Positions 16,878-24,556 of a stretch of DNA of 40,547 nt are shown piece by piece. This stretch comes from a bacterium (GTDB lineage Bacteria > Myxococcota_A > UBA9160 > SZUA-336). How positions within the stretch are numbered: position 1 is the stretch's first letter; every line of letters starts with the position of its first letter. The stretch is from positions 1 through 40,547 of the forward strand of contig JAAELY010000454.1 in assembly GCA_024226335.1 (NCBI GenBank), read 5' to 3'. A model generated the notes under the pieces. That model saw only the letters and a list, made by a program, of their open reading frames with translations, had not been told where the DNA came from and ran no database searches. Both the position numbers and the translations under genes were made by a program.

Positions 16878-17362
16878 TCCATCCTGTTGATACGATAGCA
16901 GAAGTCGCAGTGGCTCCCGCCCTCCATGATCGTCTGGCTGCGCTGGAACTCTACCGCCGCTCCGCCAATCTCGGCCACATACGCGTCGCCGTCGCAGAGC
17001 AGCATGGTGCCGATCTCGGTCTCGCCCAGAGCCTGGAAGAGTTCGGCGTACTTGCAGCGCTTGACATCGAACTGCATCGATTCGGGACCTACTTCGCGAA
17101 ATTCCATCTCCAGCTGGGGTCCGTTGACACTCGCCGATCGACTCATCATGGACCGGAACCTTTCGAGCGGCGATCCTCCCAGCTGTTCTGCCTGATCGCG
17201 AATGCGCGCGCGCGATACTTCTTCGATCGCCGCTTGTAGCAATTCTCGAGTGCGCTCCTCGCCGATTTCTTCGCGCAGGGCGCGGGCTAGCGGAAGCAGA
17301 ACCTGGGCCTGAATCTTCACGTAGTCCATGGTGGTGATGTCAGCGCTGGTCGCGAGTTCCAA
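16874..17362 (-). CDS. L-2-amino-thiazoline-4-carboxylic acid hydrolase-like protein
   Basis: A 162-residue protein whose C-terminal half matches the ATC_hyd pattern: CKYAELFQALGETEIGTMLLC, then D-G-D, then VEFQRSQTIMEGGSHCDFCYR. The conserved Cys, Asp and His-Cys positions are present. Named members hydrolyse a thiazoline ring in D,L-ATC conversion to cysteine, but most relatives have no known substrate and many occur as small partner proteins. The N-terminal part is helical (ALREEIGEERTRELLQAAIEEV). The start may be TTG 17362 (GGAGG four bases upstream) or ATG 17329. It overlaps the downstream unknown gene by four bases. General family call is good; the reaction is inferred. Confidence 0.78.
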   Translation of the reverse strand: MELATSADITTMDYVKIQAQVLLPLARALREEIGEERTRELLQAAIEEVSRARIRDQAEQLGGSPLERFRSMMSRSASVNGPQLEMEFREVGPESMQFDVKRCKYAELFQALGETEIGTMLLCDGDAYVAEIGGAAVEFQRSQTIMEGGSHCDFCYRINRME

Positions 17363-17448
17363 GAGGCCTCCGGCGTGTATTCCGGAGATGCTATCACCGT
17401 CGCGTACTTCGCGCGAAGCTATGCGTTGGGCTGCGGCTCGGCCAGACC

Positions 17449-18576
17449 TCAGTCGTCCTCTGTCTTTGGAGTTTCCTCGGCGGGAGCCAGCGTGGCGTAG
17501 AAAGTACTCCCGCCCGAGTCACCCGACTCTACCCAGATCTGGCCTCCGTGGTGTTCCACTACCTTGCGGCAGGTCGAGAGGCCGAGGCCGCTGCCTTCGA
17601 ACATCGTCTGTGAATTGAGCCGCTCGAAGGTTCCGAAGATCCGCTCGCGATCCGCTCCTGGAATGCCGATCCCATTGTCCGCGACTGCTATATGCCAGCG
17701 ATCCCCGATCCGTTCAGCTGAAATCTCGATCGACGGGTGCTCTTCCGTCCGGAACTTGAGTGCGTTGGCGATCAGATTCTGCAATAGCTGGATCAGCAAC
17801 GTCTCGTCACCCCAGACGCTCGGAAGATCCGCGATCTTGATGCTGGCTTCCGTTTCCGCAATTTCGGTTGCCAGGTTCTCGAGCGCCCGAGAGGCGATCC
17901 CGGCCAGTTCGAGCGCGCGCATCGGCTCGCCCGATTTTCCCACCCGGGCGAACTGCAGCAGGTCTTCGACCAGATTCGTGAGCCGACAGCTATTGCGCTG
18001 GATGGTCTCGATGTACGTGGTCACGTCTTCAGAGACGTTCAGATCGGCGAGTTCTTTCTCGAGGAACCCCGAGAATGTCGCGATGCGGCGAAGTGGGGCC
18101 TTGATATCGTGGGCCGCAACCGACGCGAATTCATTTACTTCCCGGTTCTTCTTTTCCAACGCGCCGTTTGCTCGATCCAGTTCGCGCCGGCTCTCGTATA
18201 GTTCGAGAAAAACTCGCACCTTCGAGAGCAGTATGTCGGGGTTCAACGGCTTGAATAGAAGGTCAACCGCACCTGCGGAATAGGCGGACAGCACGATGCT
18301 GTCGCTCTTGTTCAGCGCCGTCAGAAAGACGATGGGCGTGACCTGAGTCTTCGAGTGGTTCCTCAGCAAGCTTGCGACTTCATACCCGTCCATCTCCGGC
18401 ATCTGGATATCGAGCAGGATGAGTGCGAACTCGTTGTTGATCGTCAACTCGAGTGCTCGCTGGCCGGATGTGGCCTTGACCAGTTCGGCATCGCACTCGT
18501 CGAGCAGGGCTTCGATCGCGATCAGATTGGCCGGTTGGTCATCGACGATCAGAATACGGGGTCGTGGATCGCTCAT
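17449..18576 (-). CDS. receiver-histidine kinase (REC-HisKA-HATPase)
   Basis: A cytoplasmic 375-residue protein with an N-terminal receiver (D12-D13, phosphoacceptor D56 in LLDIQMPEMDG, T86, K109 in FKP), a short coiled coil (130-150), HisKA with H156 (VAAHDIKAPLRRI) and a HATPase (N-box LIANALKF at 268-275, G1 DNGIGIP at 300-306, G2 GSGLGLS at 328-334). In related clusters such a protein closes an operon of hybrid kinase, CheR and CheB, and accepts signals from the first kinase through its receiver. Its ATG overlaps the stop of the upstream kinase-CheR gene (ATGA). All catalytic residues are intact, unlike those of its neighbour. The phosphorelay partner is unknown. Confidence 0.93.
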   Translation of the reverse strand: MSDPRPRILIVDDQPANLIAIEALLDECDAELVKATSGQRALELTINNEFALILLDIQMPEMDGYEVASLLRNHSKTQVTPIVFLTALNKSDSIVLSAYSAGAVDLLFKPLNPDILLSKVRVFLELYESRRELDRANGALEKKNREVNEFASVAAHDIKAPLRRIATFSGFLEKELADLNVSEDVTTYIETIQRNSCRLTNLVEDLLQFARVGKSGEPMRALELAGIASRALENLATEIAETEASIKIADLPSVWGDETLLIQLLQNLIANALKFRTEEHPSIEISAERIGDRWHIAVADNGIGIPGADRERIFGTFERLNSQTMFEGSGLGLSTCRKVVEHHGGQIWVESGDSGGSTFYATLAPAEETPKTEDD

Positions 18577-21500
18577 TCGTCACCTCGTCTGCGGTAGATC
18601 TGTTGATCCTTTGAAAAATCGTCGAAGTCCTTGCGACAGCTGGAGAAGCAGAGGGCTTCCCGAGAGCCCAGGCAGAGGAAGCCGCCCGGTTGGAGGCTGT
18701 CCTTGAACAGTTCGATGGCTCGATGCTGTAGCTCCGGGTCGAAGTAGATCAGCACGTTCCGGCAGATCACCACGTCTACCTCGGTGAAGACGTCATCATT
18801 GGCCAGGCTATGGTGAGAGAAGACGATGTTCTTCTTCAACGCGGAGTTCACGATGGCCGCGTCGTAACGCGCCAAATAGTAGTCGGAGAACACACCGGTC
18901 CCACCCGATTGCTGGTAGTTCGAAGTGGAATCTCTGATTCGCGTGATCGGGAAGATTCCTTCGCGTGCTTCCTGCAGTGCAGCTGCGTCGATATCGGTCG
19001 CGTAGAGGAGCGACCGGTCGTACAGGCCCGTCTCTTGTAGAAGAATGGCCATGGAGTAGACCTCTTCCCCGGTGGCGCAACCGGCGTGCCAGAACTTCAG
19101 ATGCGAGCGATCCTGAAGCGAAGGCAGAAGCCGTTCCCGGGTCGCCCGGAAGTAATCCGGATCGCGGAACATCTCGGTAACATTGATGGTGAGGGCACCC
19201 AGTAGCGTATTGAACAGCGGGCGGTTGGCGAGGATCTCCTTTCGCAACTCTTCGATGCTCCCGAGTCCGGACGAATTGAGAGTACGCTGGACCTGACGCT
19301 TGAGCGATGAACTCCGGTACTGGCGGAAGTCGTAGTTGTAGGTCTGGAGAACCGTTTCGAGAAGACCGAGGAGTGCCCGGTCTTCTTTCGTGGCCTTGGC
19401 CGTTATGGCGATGATCGGAAGCTGGTTGAAGTTCTCCCGGGCTCGAGTGCGTCGCATCGCCTCGTAGCCGTCCATTTCCGGCATCATGATGTCCATCAGT
19501 ACCAGGTCGATTCCTGGCTCCCGCTCCAGAGATTCGAATGCATCCAGGCCGTTTGCGGCCATCACGATTTCGGCACCGTACTGCTCGAGGGTACTGCTGA
19601 TCGCGAACAGATTGCGCATGTCATCATCTACGAGCAGCAAGGTCTTCCCTGCGAATGTGGTGTCCTCGTCGTGGATGCTTTCGATCTTTCTCTGTTGCTC
19701 CTCTGGAAGCTGCCGATTCACGCGATGCAGGAACATCGCGGTCAGGTCCAGCAGTTTCTGCTGGGCTGAGGCGTCCTTGTGGATGATCTGGGTGGCGGGA
19801 TGGTCGAGACGTGCGAGCTCATCGCGACTGAGTTCCCTTCCGAGCAGCGCGGCGATGCCGCTGCGAGCCGACGGATCGTCATCGACCAGGAGCAACTTCC
19901 TGAAAGGTCTGTCGAGCTGGCCTTCGATCCGTTCGAAAACCTCACCGAGCTGGATTGGATCGAATGCCCCCCTCAGGATCGTTACCTGCTCTGACTCTGG
20001 TATGCCACTACCACCCCTTTCAGTGGCGATGATATGGACCGGAATGTCTCGAGTCGCGCGGTCTCCGTGGAGATGTTCGAGGAATACCTGTTCATCGAGA
20101 TTCGATTCAGCTGCATCCAATAGGATTGCGCTCGGGAGCTGGCGTCTTGCCATCTCGAGTCCGGACCCTCCGGTGTCTGCAAATAGACACTCGAAGCCCC
20201 GCTGACCTGCGAACTCGCGCAGGGTTTCTCCCAGTATGCGGTTCTCGCCAATCACCAGAACGGTTGGTGCATCTGGGCGAAGAATCACGCTGGTTTCCCG
20301 AGCCGGATCGACGGACGTACTCGGCTCCGCCGAAGTTGCGATTGACTCGGGCAGGATGAGCGTGAAGCAGCCTCCGACTCCCTCTTCGCTCTCGAGATGC
20401 AACTTCCCACCTAGCAACCGGGCAATCTGGAGGCTGATGGAAAGGCCGAACCCCGTTCCTCCGTACTCGCGCCCAGTTGTCCCGCCCGCCTGGTTGAACG
20501 CATCGAAGATGGTCCCGCGTTGGGCATCTGGAATTCCTGAACCCGTATCGGTGACCGAGATCGCGATCTTGGAGGATCCGTTGGCGGAGCTTCTGTCCCA
20601 CTCGCCACGCTCTTCCGGTCGGCCGATGCTCAAGCGGATGCTGCCGCGCTTGGTGAACTTGAGGGCGTTGGAAAGCAGGTTCTTGGTCACCTGGCCGACG
20701 CGTTGTGCGTCCGTCGAGATGTGACTCGGCAAGCCATCTTCGATTTCGAGTTCCAGGGCAAGCCCGTTTCTTTCGGCTCCCGCCTTGAAGCGGCGTTCCG
20801 CCTCCACGAGGATCTCGGCCAGTTCGACCCGCTCCGTGTTCACCTTCATCTTTCCGGCTTCGATCTCTCGTTTCTGCAGCTCCAGGGATCGGGTCTTCTC
20901 CTCCAGTTGTTCGTTGCTCGACTGCAATTCCTCGTTCTGTGCCTGTAGTGATTCTTCCGAAGCCTGGAGCATCTGAGTCTGGGATTGCAGCTCTTCGGAC
21001 TGGGCCTGACTCTCTTCAAGCAGTTCTTGCAAACGAATCCGAGACTGCATTGCTTCGATGCTGACCGCGATGCTCTCCTCTGTCCGCTTGAGGAACTCGA
21101 TGCAGCGATCCTCGAAGGGTTCGAACGCTCCCAGCTCGACCACTCCAGCGACCACACTGTCGCGAACGAACGGCCAGACGATGATATTGCGCGGTGACGA
21201 ATCGCCCAGCCCTGAGCGGATCGTGAGAGAGTCATCGGGCGCGTCGGTGAGAAGGATGTGCTGCTTTTCCAGCGCGGCCTGGCCGACCAGACCCTGGCCG
21301 TATTCGAACCTGTTGGCGAGGTTCTTGCGCGTCTGAAAGGCGTAACTTCCAACTAGTTGGAGCTGGCGTTGTCCGCTGGCGACGTAGAGCGCACCTACCT
21401 GGGCATTCAGATATTTGGCCAGATAGGTGACCGTATCTCGCGCTAGTTCGGTGATGTGTTTGTCGCCGCGCAATTTCTCGCTGAGTTCTGTCTGGCCTAG

Positions 21501-22178
21501 CTTGAACCAGTTCTGTCTGTCCTGGATATTCGCGCCCTCGCGCAGATCGGACACCATATCGGCGAAACTGCGACTCAGTCCTCCGAGTTCATCTCTGCGC
21601 GCACTCTCGATCTCCTGCTCGAGTTTGCCGCTGGCTATCAGGCCGGCCGCGTCCGAGAGCTGTTCGATGGGTCGAACGATTCGGCGGGTAACCAGGGTCG
21701 CGATTGCCAGGACGAGCAGCGCAGTGAACGCAAGAGTACTCAGAATCAGAATCTTCAACTCGTTGGCCGGGGCGAGGATCGTCTTTTCCTGGACCTCCGA
21801 GATCACGGCCCAGCGCGTGCCGGCAATCTCCAGATTCAGATGAATGCCCAGGACCCTTTCACCGTTCGGTCCGGGATAGACGGATGCGGCCTTAGCCCCG
21901 TCGCGGACCGCCGTTCTATCTGCCTCCTGCGCTGTTAGCCAGAGCCGAGTCTGTTCAGTGTCAATGCGGTGGTTCAGGTATGCCCCCGAGCCAGGTTCTT
22001 GCGGGCGGGCGATCCGTTTCGGGCTATCGGTCGGGTCTGACTCGGGCATCGGGGAGCGAAGGCTCAGACCCCACTCGGGAGTGAATCCGACCAGATAACT
22101 TGCGGCTCCCAAGTCCATGCCGCCCGTCTCCATCACGCCCTCGCCGATCTTGTCGGTGTTGTTCTGGACTGCGACCAC
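18573..22178 (-). CDS. rearranged sensor kinase-CheR fusion, C-terminal part after frameshift
   Basis: The ORF has 1201 residues and continues the protein begun at 22876 after a one-base frameshift. Order: rest of dCache sensor (1-135), TM helix (141-164), HAMP (165-220), GAF (about 240-380), coiled coil (380-438), HATPase (N-box LLSNALKFT at 501-509, G1 DTGSGIP at 544-550, G2 GTGFGLS at 574-580), degenerate REC1 (637-755, acidic pair replaced by GEN, LLD kept, Lys lost), remnant REC2 (760-815), REC3 (846-934, phosphoacceptor D896 in LMDIMMPEMDG) and CheR methyltransferase (935-1195, HAGCATGEE, CRNVLIYFDP). No HisKA H-box exists: the coiled coil runs straight into IEAGKMKVN, the segment that normally follows HisKA. 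REC2 lacks its phosphoacceptor region and REC3 lacks the K-P end. ATPase and CheR motifs are intact. Confidence 0.88.
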   Translation of the reverse strand: MVAVQNNTDKIGEGVMETGGMDLGAASYLVGFTPEWGLSLRSPMPESDPTDSPKRIARPQEPGSGAYLNHRIDTEQTRLWLTAQEADRTAVRDGAKAASVYPGPNGERVLGIHLNLEIAGTRWAVISEVQEKTILAPANELKILILSTLAFTALLVLAIATLVTRRIVRPIEQLSDAAGLIASGKLEQEIESARRDELGGLSRSFADMVSDLREGANIQDRQNWFKLGQTELSEKLRGDKHITELARDTVTYLAKYLNAQVGALYVASGQRQLQLVGSYAFQTRKNLANRFEYGQGLVGQAALEKQHILLTDAPDDSLTIRSGLGDSSPRNIIVWPFVRDSVVAGVVELGAFEPFEDRCIEFLKRTEESIAVSIEAMQSRIRLQELLEESQAQSEELQSQTQMLQASEESLQAQNEELQSSNEQLEEKTRSLELQKREIEAGKMKVNTERVELAEILVEAERRFKAGAERNGLALELEIEDGLPSHISTDAQRVGQVTKNLLSNALKFTKRGSIRLSIGRPEERGEWDRSSANGSSKIAISVTDTGSGIPDAQRGTIFDAFNQAGGTTGREYGGTGFGLSISLQIARLLGGKLHLESEEGVGGCFTLILPESIATSAEPSTSVDPARETSVILRPDAPTVLVIGENRILGETLREFAGQRGFECLFADTGGSGLEMARRQLPSAILLDAAESNLDEQVFLEHLHGDRATRDIPVHIIATERGGSGIPESEQVTILRGAFDPIQLGEVFERIEGQLDRPFRKLLLVDDDPSARSGIAALLGRELSRDELARLDHPATQIIHKDASAQQKLLDLTAMFLHRVNRQLPEEQQRKIESIHDEDTTFAGKTLLLVDDDMRNLFAISSTLEQYGAEIVMAANGLDAFESLEREPGIDLVLMDIMMPEMDGYEAMRRTRARENFNQLPIIAITAKATKEDRALLGLLETVLQTYNYDFRQYRSSSLKRQVQRTLNSSGLGSIEELRKEILANRPLFNTLLGALTINVTEMFRDPDYFRATRERLLPSLQDRSHLKFWHAGCATGEEVYSMAILLQETGLYDRSLLYATDIDAAALQEAREGIFPITRIRDSTSNYQQSGGTGVFSDYYLARYDAAIVNSALKKNIVFSHHSLANDDVFTEVDVVICRNVLIYFDPELQHRAIELFKDSLQPGGFLCLGSREALCFSSCRKDFDDFSKDQQIYRRRGDE

Positions 22179-22876
22179 ACCCTTTTTCCACCGTCTTTGT
22201 CGGCAATGATGGAGACCAGGAAACCGGCTGCCATATCGTTCGACGGGCTGTAGTGCTCCAGGTCGGAAGATGTGAGTCTTCCGGTTTCCAGCGTCTCGCG
22301 AACGGCGTGCCCGAAATGCGTATCCGCGTAGGGTCCGTCGAAGAGGTTGGTGCCCAGATCATCTTCCTCGGTGATCGAGAACAGGATGTTGCCTTCGAAG
22401 TCGATCAGGAAGACGTCGTGGTAGTCGTACGTCCGCTTGAACGACCTGAGGTCATCGCCGCCCGGGCCCGCGATCTGGGTCCAGCGGAGGCTGCCGACGA
22501 AGTCACCGGCGTCCTGCCCGCTCTTTTCGAACCCTTCTCGAAGTCTGGCCAGGAAACGGCCGTTGTCGACGCTCATCGCCAGCGTGCCCACGTCGATCAT
22601 CCGGTACTCGAACCAGTTGCTGATGAAGGTGGATTTCTGTTGCACGCTGCTGGTGAGTTCGCGGTAGGCCGCGGCGTTCAGAGTTTCGGTTGCTCTGGAA
22701 TAGCTGAGCAGGCTGACCGCGATGAGCGGGGCCAGCGAGACGCCGAGGAACCACGACAGCAGTTTCTGCTTGAGGCTCGTGCGCGGGCCGATAGAACCCG
22801 TCCGAGTTGAACCTGCAGCCAGGTGGCCGCGCTCCGTTGCGTCGGAATCGGACTCCATGATCGACTTCGTGCTCAT
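22133..22876 (-). CDS. sensor kinase N-terminal part (TM + dCache) before frameshift
   Basis: This 247-residue reading from ATG 22876 encodes the N-terminus of the kinase-CheR protein: a hydrophilic leader, a TM helix (LLSWFLGVSLAPLIAVSLLSY) and most of a periplasmic dCache-type sensor (YHDVFLIDFEGNILFS, AGFLVSIIADKDGG). At the A5 run on the minus strand (T5 at 22183-22187) the reading frame leaves the conserved path. Adding one A gives GGKKGVVAVQN and joins smoothly to the 18573-22178 ORF. The remaining residues after the shift are out of frame. An upstream start at 23143 is unlikely because it would run into hisH. Either a sequencing error or a true single-base deletion. Confidence 0.75.
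   Translation of the reverse strand: MSTKSIMESDSDATERGHLAAGSTRTGSIGPRTSLKQKLLSWFLGVSLAPLIAVSLLSYSRATETLNAAAYRELTSSVQQKSTFISNWFEYRMIDVGTLAMSVDNGRFLARLREGFEKSGQDAGDFVGSLRWTQIAGPGGDDLRSFKRTYDYHDVFLIDFEGNILFSITEEDDLGTNLFDGPYADTHFGHAVRETLETGRLTSSDLEHYSPSNDMAAGFLVSIIADKDGGKRVWSQSRTTPTRSARA
22183..22187 (-). other. frameshift site in the sensor kinase gene
   Basis: The run of five A on the minus strand lies in GGTGGAAAAAGGGTG. Sensor-domain sequence is in one frame before it and in the -1 frame after it. The heptamer A-AAA-AGG is a weak slippery site, since only the first tRNA could re-pair fully, so programmed shifting is less likely than an indel or base-calling error. Confidence 0.7.
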
Positions 22877-23132
22877 CCCCACCCCGGGCTGCAACGGTCG
22901 GTCGTAGGTCCTCGATCTTTGGCTGGAAACACCACTGGAAGCGCTTATCGTGAAGATGCGCAGCACCCTTGAACCGGTTCCTGCACTCTGGCTTCCTCGA
23001 GAGCACCGCTCGCGGGGCGCGGTTGGCGCCCCGAGTTCCTCTTCTTCTGCTTCGGTGCCATCGCGTACACGAGAGTTCGGGAGTGATTCTGTTTGGAGTG
23101 ATGCTAGCCTGCTCGTCCACGGGGAGGAGTTC

Positions 23133-23753
23133 GTGATCACCATCGTCGACTACGGTGCGGGCAATCTGCGCAGCGTGGAACGGGCTTGCCGGGCCGTAAA
23201 CATGGATTCCCGTTTCAGCCGCGATCCGAAGGAAGTTCTTTCGGCCGAGCGCATTCTATTTCCCGGTGTGGGCGCGGCCGCCAGCGCGATGCAGGCGCTG
23301 CACGAGCGTGGCCTGGGTGAGGCACTCGAGCAGGCGGTCGCCAGGGGAGTTCCAACCCTGGGGATCTGCATCGGTTGTCAGATCGTGCTCGATCACTCGG
23401 AGGAGGGCGATACTCCTGCGCTGGGTTTGATCCCGGGCCGTACGGTGCGCTTTCGGATCGACGACCCCGAGCTGAAGATTCCCCATATGGGCTGGAACGA
23501 AGTGCGCGTCGCGCGCCCGCACCCGCTGCTCGAGGGCATCGAAACCGCCGACGAGTTCTACTTCGTGCACTCCTACTACCCCAGGCCTGACGACGACGCC
23601 CATGTGTTCGCCACGGCCTCCCATGGCGGGGAGTTCGCCTGTGCAGTGGGCAGGGACAATCTATTCGCCACGCAGTTTCATCCCGAGAAGAGCGGGCGTC
23701 TGGGCCTGGCGATGCTGGAACGCTTCGCGCGCTGGGACGGTCAGTCGTGCTGA
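23133..23753 (+). CDS. hisH: imidazole glycerol phosphate synthase, glutaminase subunit HisH
   Basis: A class I glutamine amidotransferase of 206 residues that releases ammonia from glutamine for HisF. The catalytic triad is C79 (GICIGCQ, where the usual motif is GICLGMQ), H183 and E185 (FHPEKSG). The PGVGA oxyanion-strand motif is at 44-48. GTG 23133 follows GGGGAGGAG with good spacing; the frame is open further upstream only because it is antisense to the kinase gene. HisF follows with a 7-base overlap, as expected for subunits of one heterodimer. No other his genes are in the window. Histidine and AICAR biosynthesis is the expected role. Confidence 0.93.
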   Translation: MITIVDYGAGNLRSVERACRAVNMDSRFSRDPKEVLSAERILFPGVGAAASAMQALHERGLGEALEQAVARGVPTLGICIGCQIVLDHSEEGDTPALGLIPGRTVRFRIDDPELKIPHMGWNEVRVARPHPLLEGIETADEFYFVHSYYPRPDDDAHVFATASHGGEFACAVGRDNLFATQFHPEKSGRLGLAMLERFARWDGQSC

Positions 23754-24526
23754 GCAAGCGCGTGGTGGCCTGCCTGGACGTGCGCGACGGGCGCCTCGTC
23801 AAGAGCGTGAAGTTCGTCGATACCAAGGACATCGGCGACGTGGTCGGGCGCGCGCGGCAGTACTACGAAGACGGTCTTGATGAACTGGTGCTCTACGACA
23901 TCACCGCTTCGAGCGATCACCGCAACATCATGCTCGAGGTCGTCGAGCAGGTGGCTTCGGAGATCTTCATTCCCTTCTCGGTCGGTGGCGGCATCCGCGC
24001 AGTAGACGACGCCAGCGCGTTGCGCCTGGCCGGCGCCGAGAAGATCAACGTGAATACCGCGGCCGTGGCCAACCCTCAGTTGATCGCCGACTGCTCCCAC
24101 GCGATCGGTGCTCAGAGCACGATTCTATCCATGGACGTGCTGCGCGTGGACGCCGCGCAGGGCTGTCCTTCAGGCTATGAGATCGTCACCCATGGCGGCC
24201 GAAACCATACGGGCGTCGATGCCCTGGACTGGGCAAAGCGCGGCGAGGATCTGGGCGCCGGCGAGTTGGTCGTCAACTCGATCGACGCCGATGGCACGAA
24301 GCAGGGGTACGAACTCAAACTCACACGCATGATCGTCGAGGCCGTCGGCATCCCCGTGATTGCCTCCGGCGGTGCGGGCGAACCCGAACACCTCTACGAC
24401 GTACTCACCGCGGGCGGTGCCGACGCGGCGTTGGTCGCCTCGATGGTTCACTACGGCACCCACACCGTGTCAGAACTCAAGCAACACCTGCACGAGCGCG
24501 GCGTGAAGGTGCGGATGGGCTACTGA
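23747..24526 (+). CDS. hisF: imidazole glycerol phosphate synthase, cyclase subunit HisF
   Basis: A (beta-alpha)8 barrel of 259 residues that converts PRFAR and ammonia into imidazole glycerol phosphate and AICAR. The catalytic aspartates are D11 (ACLDVRDGR) and D130 (LSMDVLRV). The phosphate-binding turns FSVGGGIR (78-84) and ASGGAGEP are intact, as is the segment [17 protein letters not shown]. The start is GTG 23747, inside the end of hisH. Some motifs deviate from the canonical text (ACLD for PCLD, NSIDADG for TSMDRDG), but all functional residues are present. Paralogous HisH/HisF pairs also serve in sugar amidination; no such sugar genes are nearby. Confidence 0.94.
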   Translation: MLSKRVVACLDVRDGRLVKSVKFVDTKDIGDVVGRARQYYEDGLDELVLYDITASSDHRNIMLEVVEQVASEIFIPFSVGGGIRAVDDASALRLAGAEKINVNTAAVANPQLIADCSHAIGAQSTILSMDVLRVDAAQGCPSGYEIVTHGGRNHTGVDALDWAKRGEDLGAGELVVNSIDADGTKQGYELKLTRMIVEAVGIPVIASGGAGEPEHLYDVLTAGGADAALVASMVHYGTHTVSELKQHLHERGVKVRMGY

Positions 24527-24556
24527 ACCGGGACCGTTGCCGAGAGACTCTCCGTC

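Noticed and set aside
22178-22190. Programmed -1 frameshift in the kinase
   Set aside because: A-AAA-AGG allows only one tRNA to re-pair fully and no downstream stem-loop stood out; an indel or base-calling error is simpler.
22877-23143. Longer start of the sensor kinase at 23143
   Set aside because: It overlaps the hisH start region and adds low-complexity residues; ATG 22876 precedes the TM segment directly.
23133-24526. HisH/HisF as sugar-amidination pair (WbpG-associated type)
   Set aside because: No N-acetyl-sugar amidotransferase or LPS genes nearby; catalytic residues fit histidine biosynthesis.
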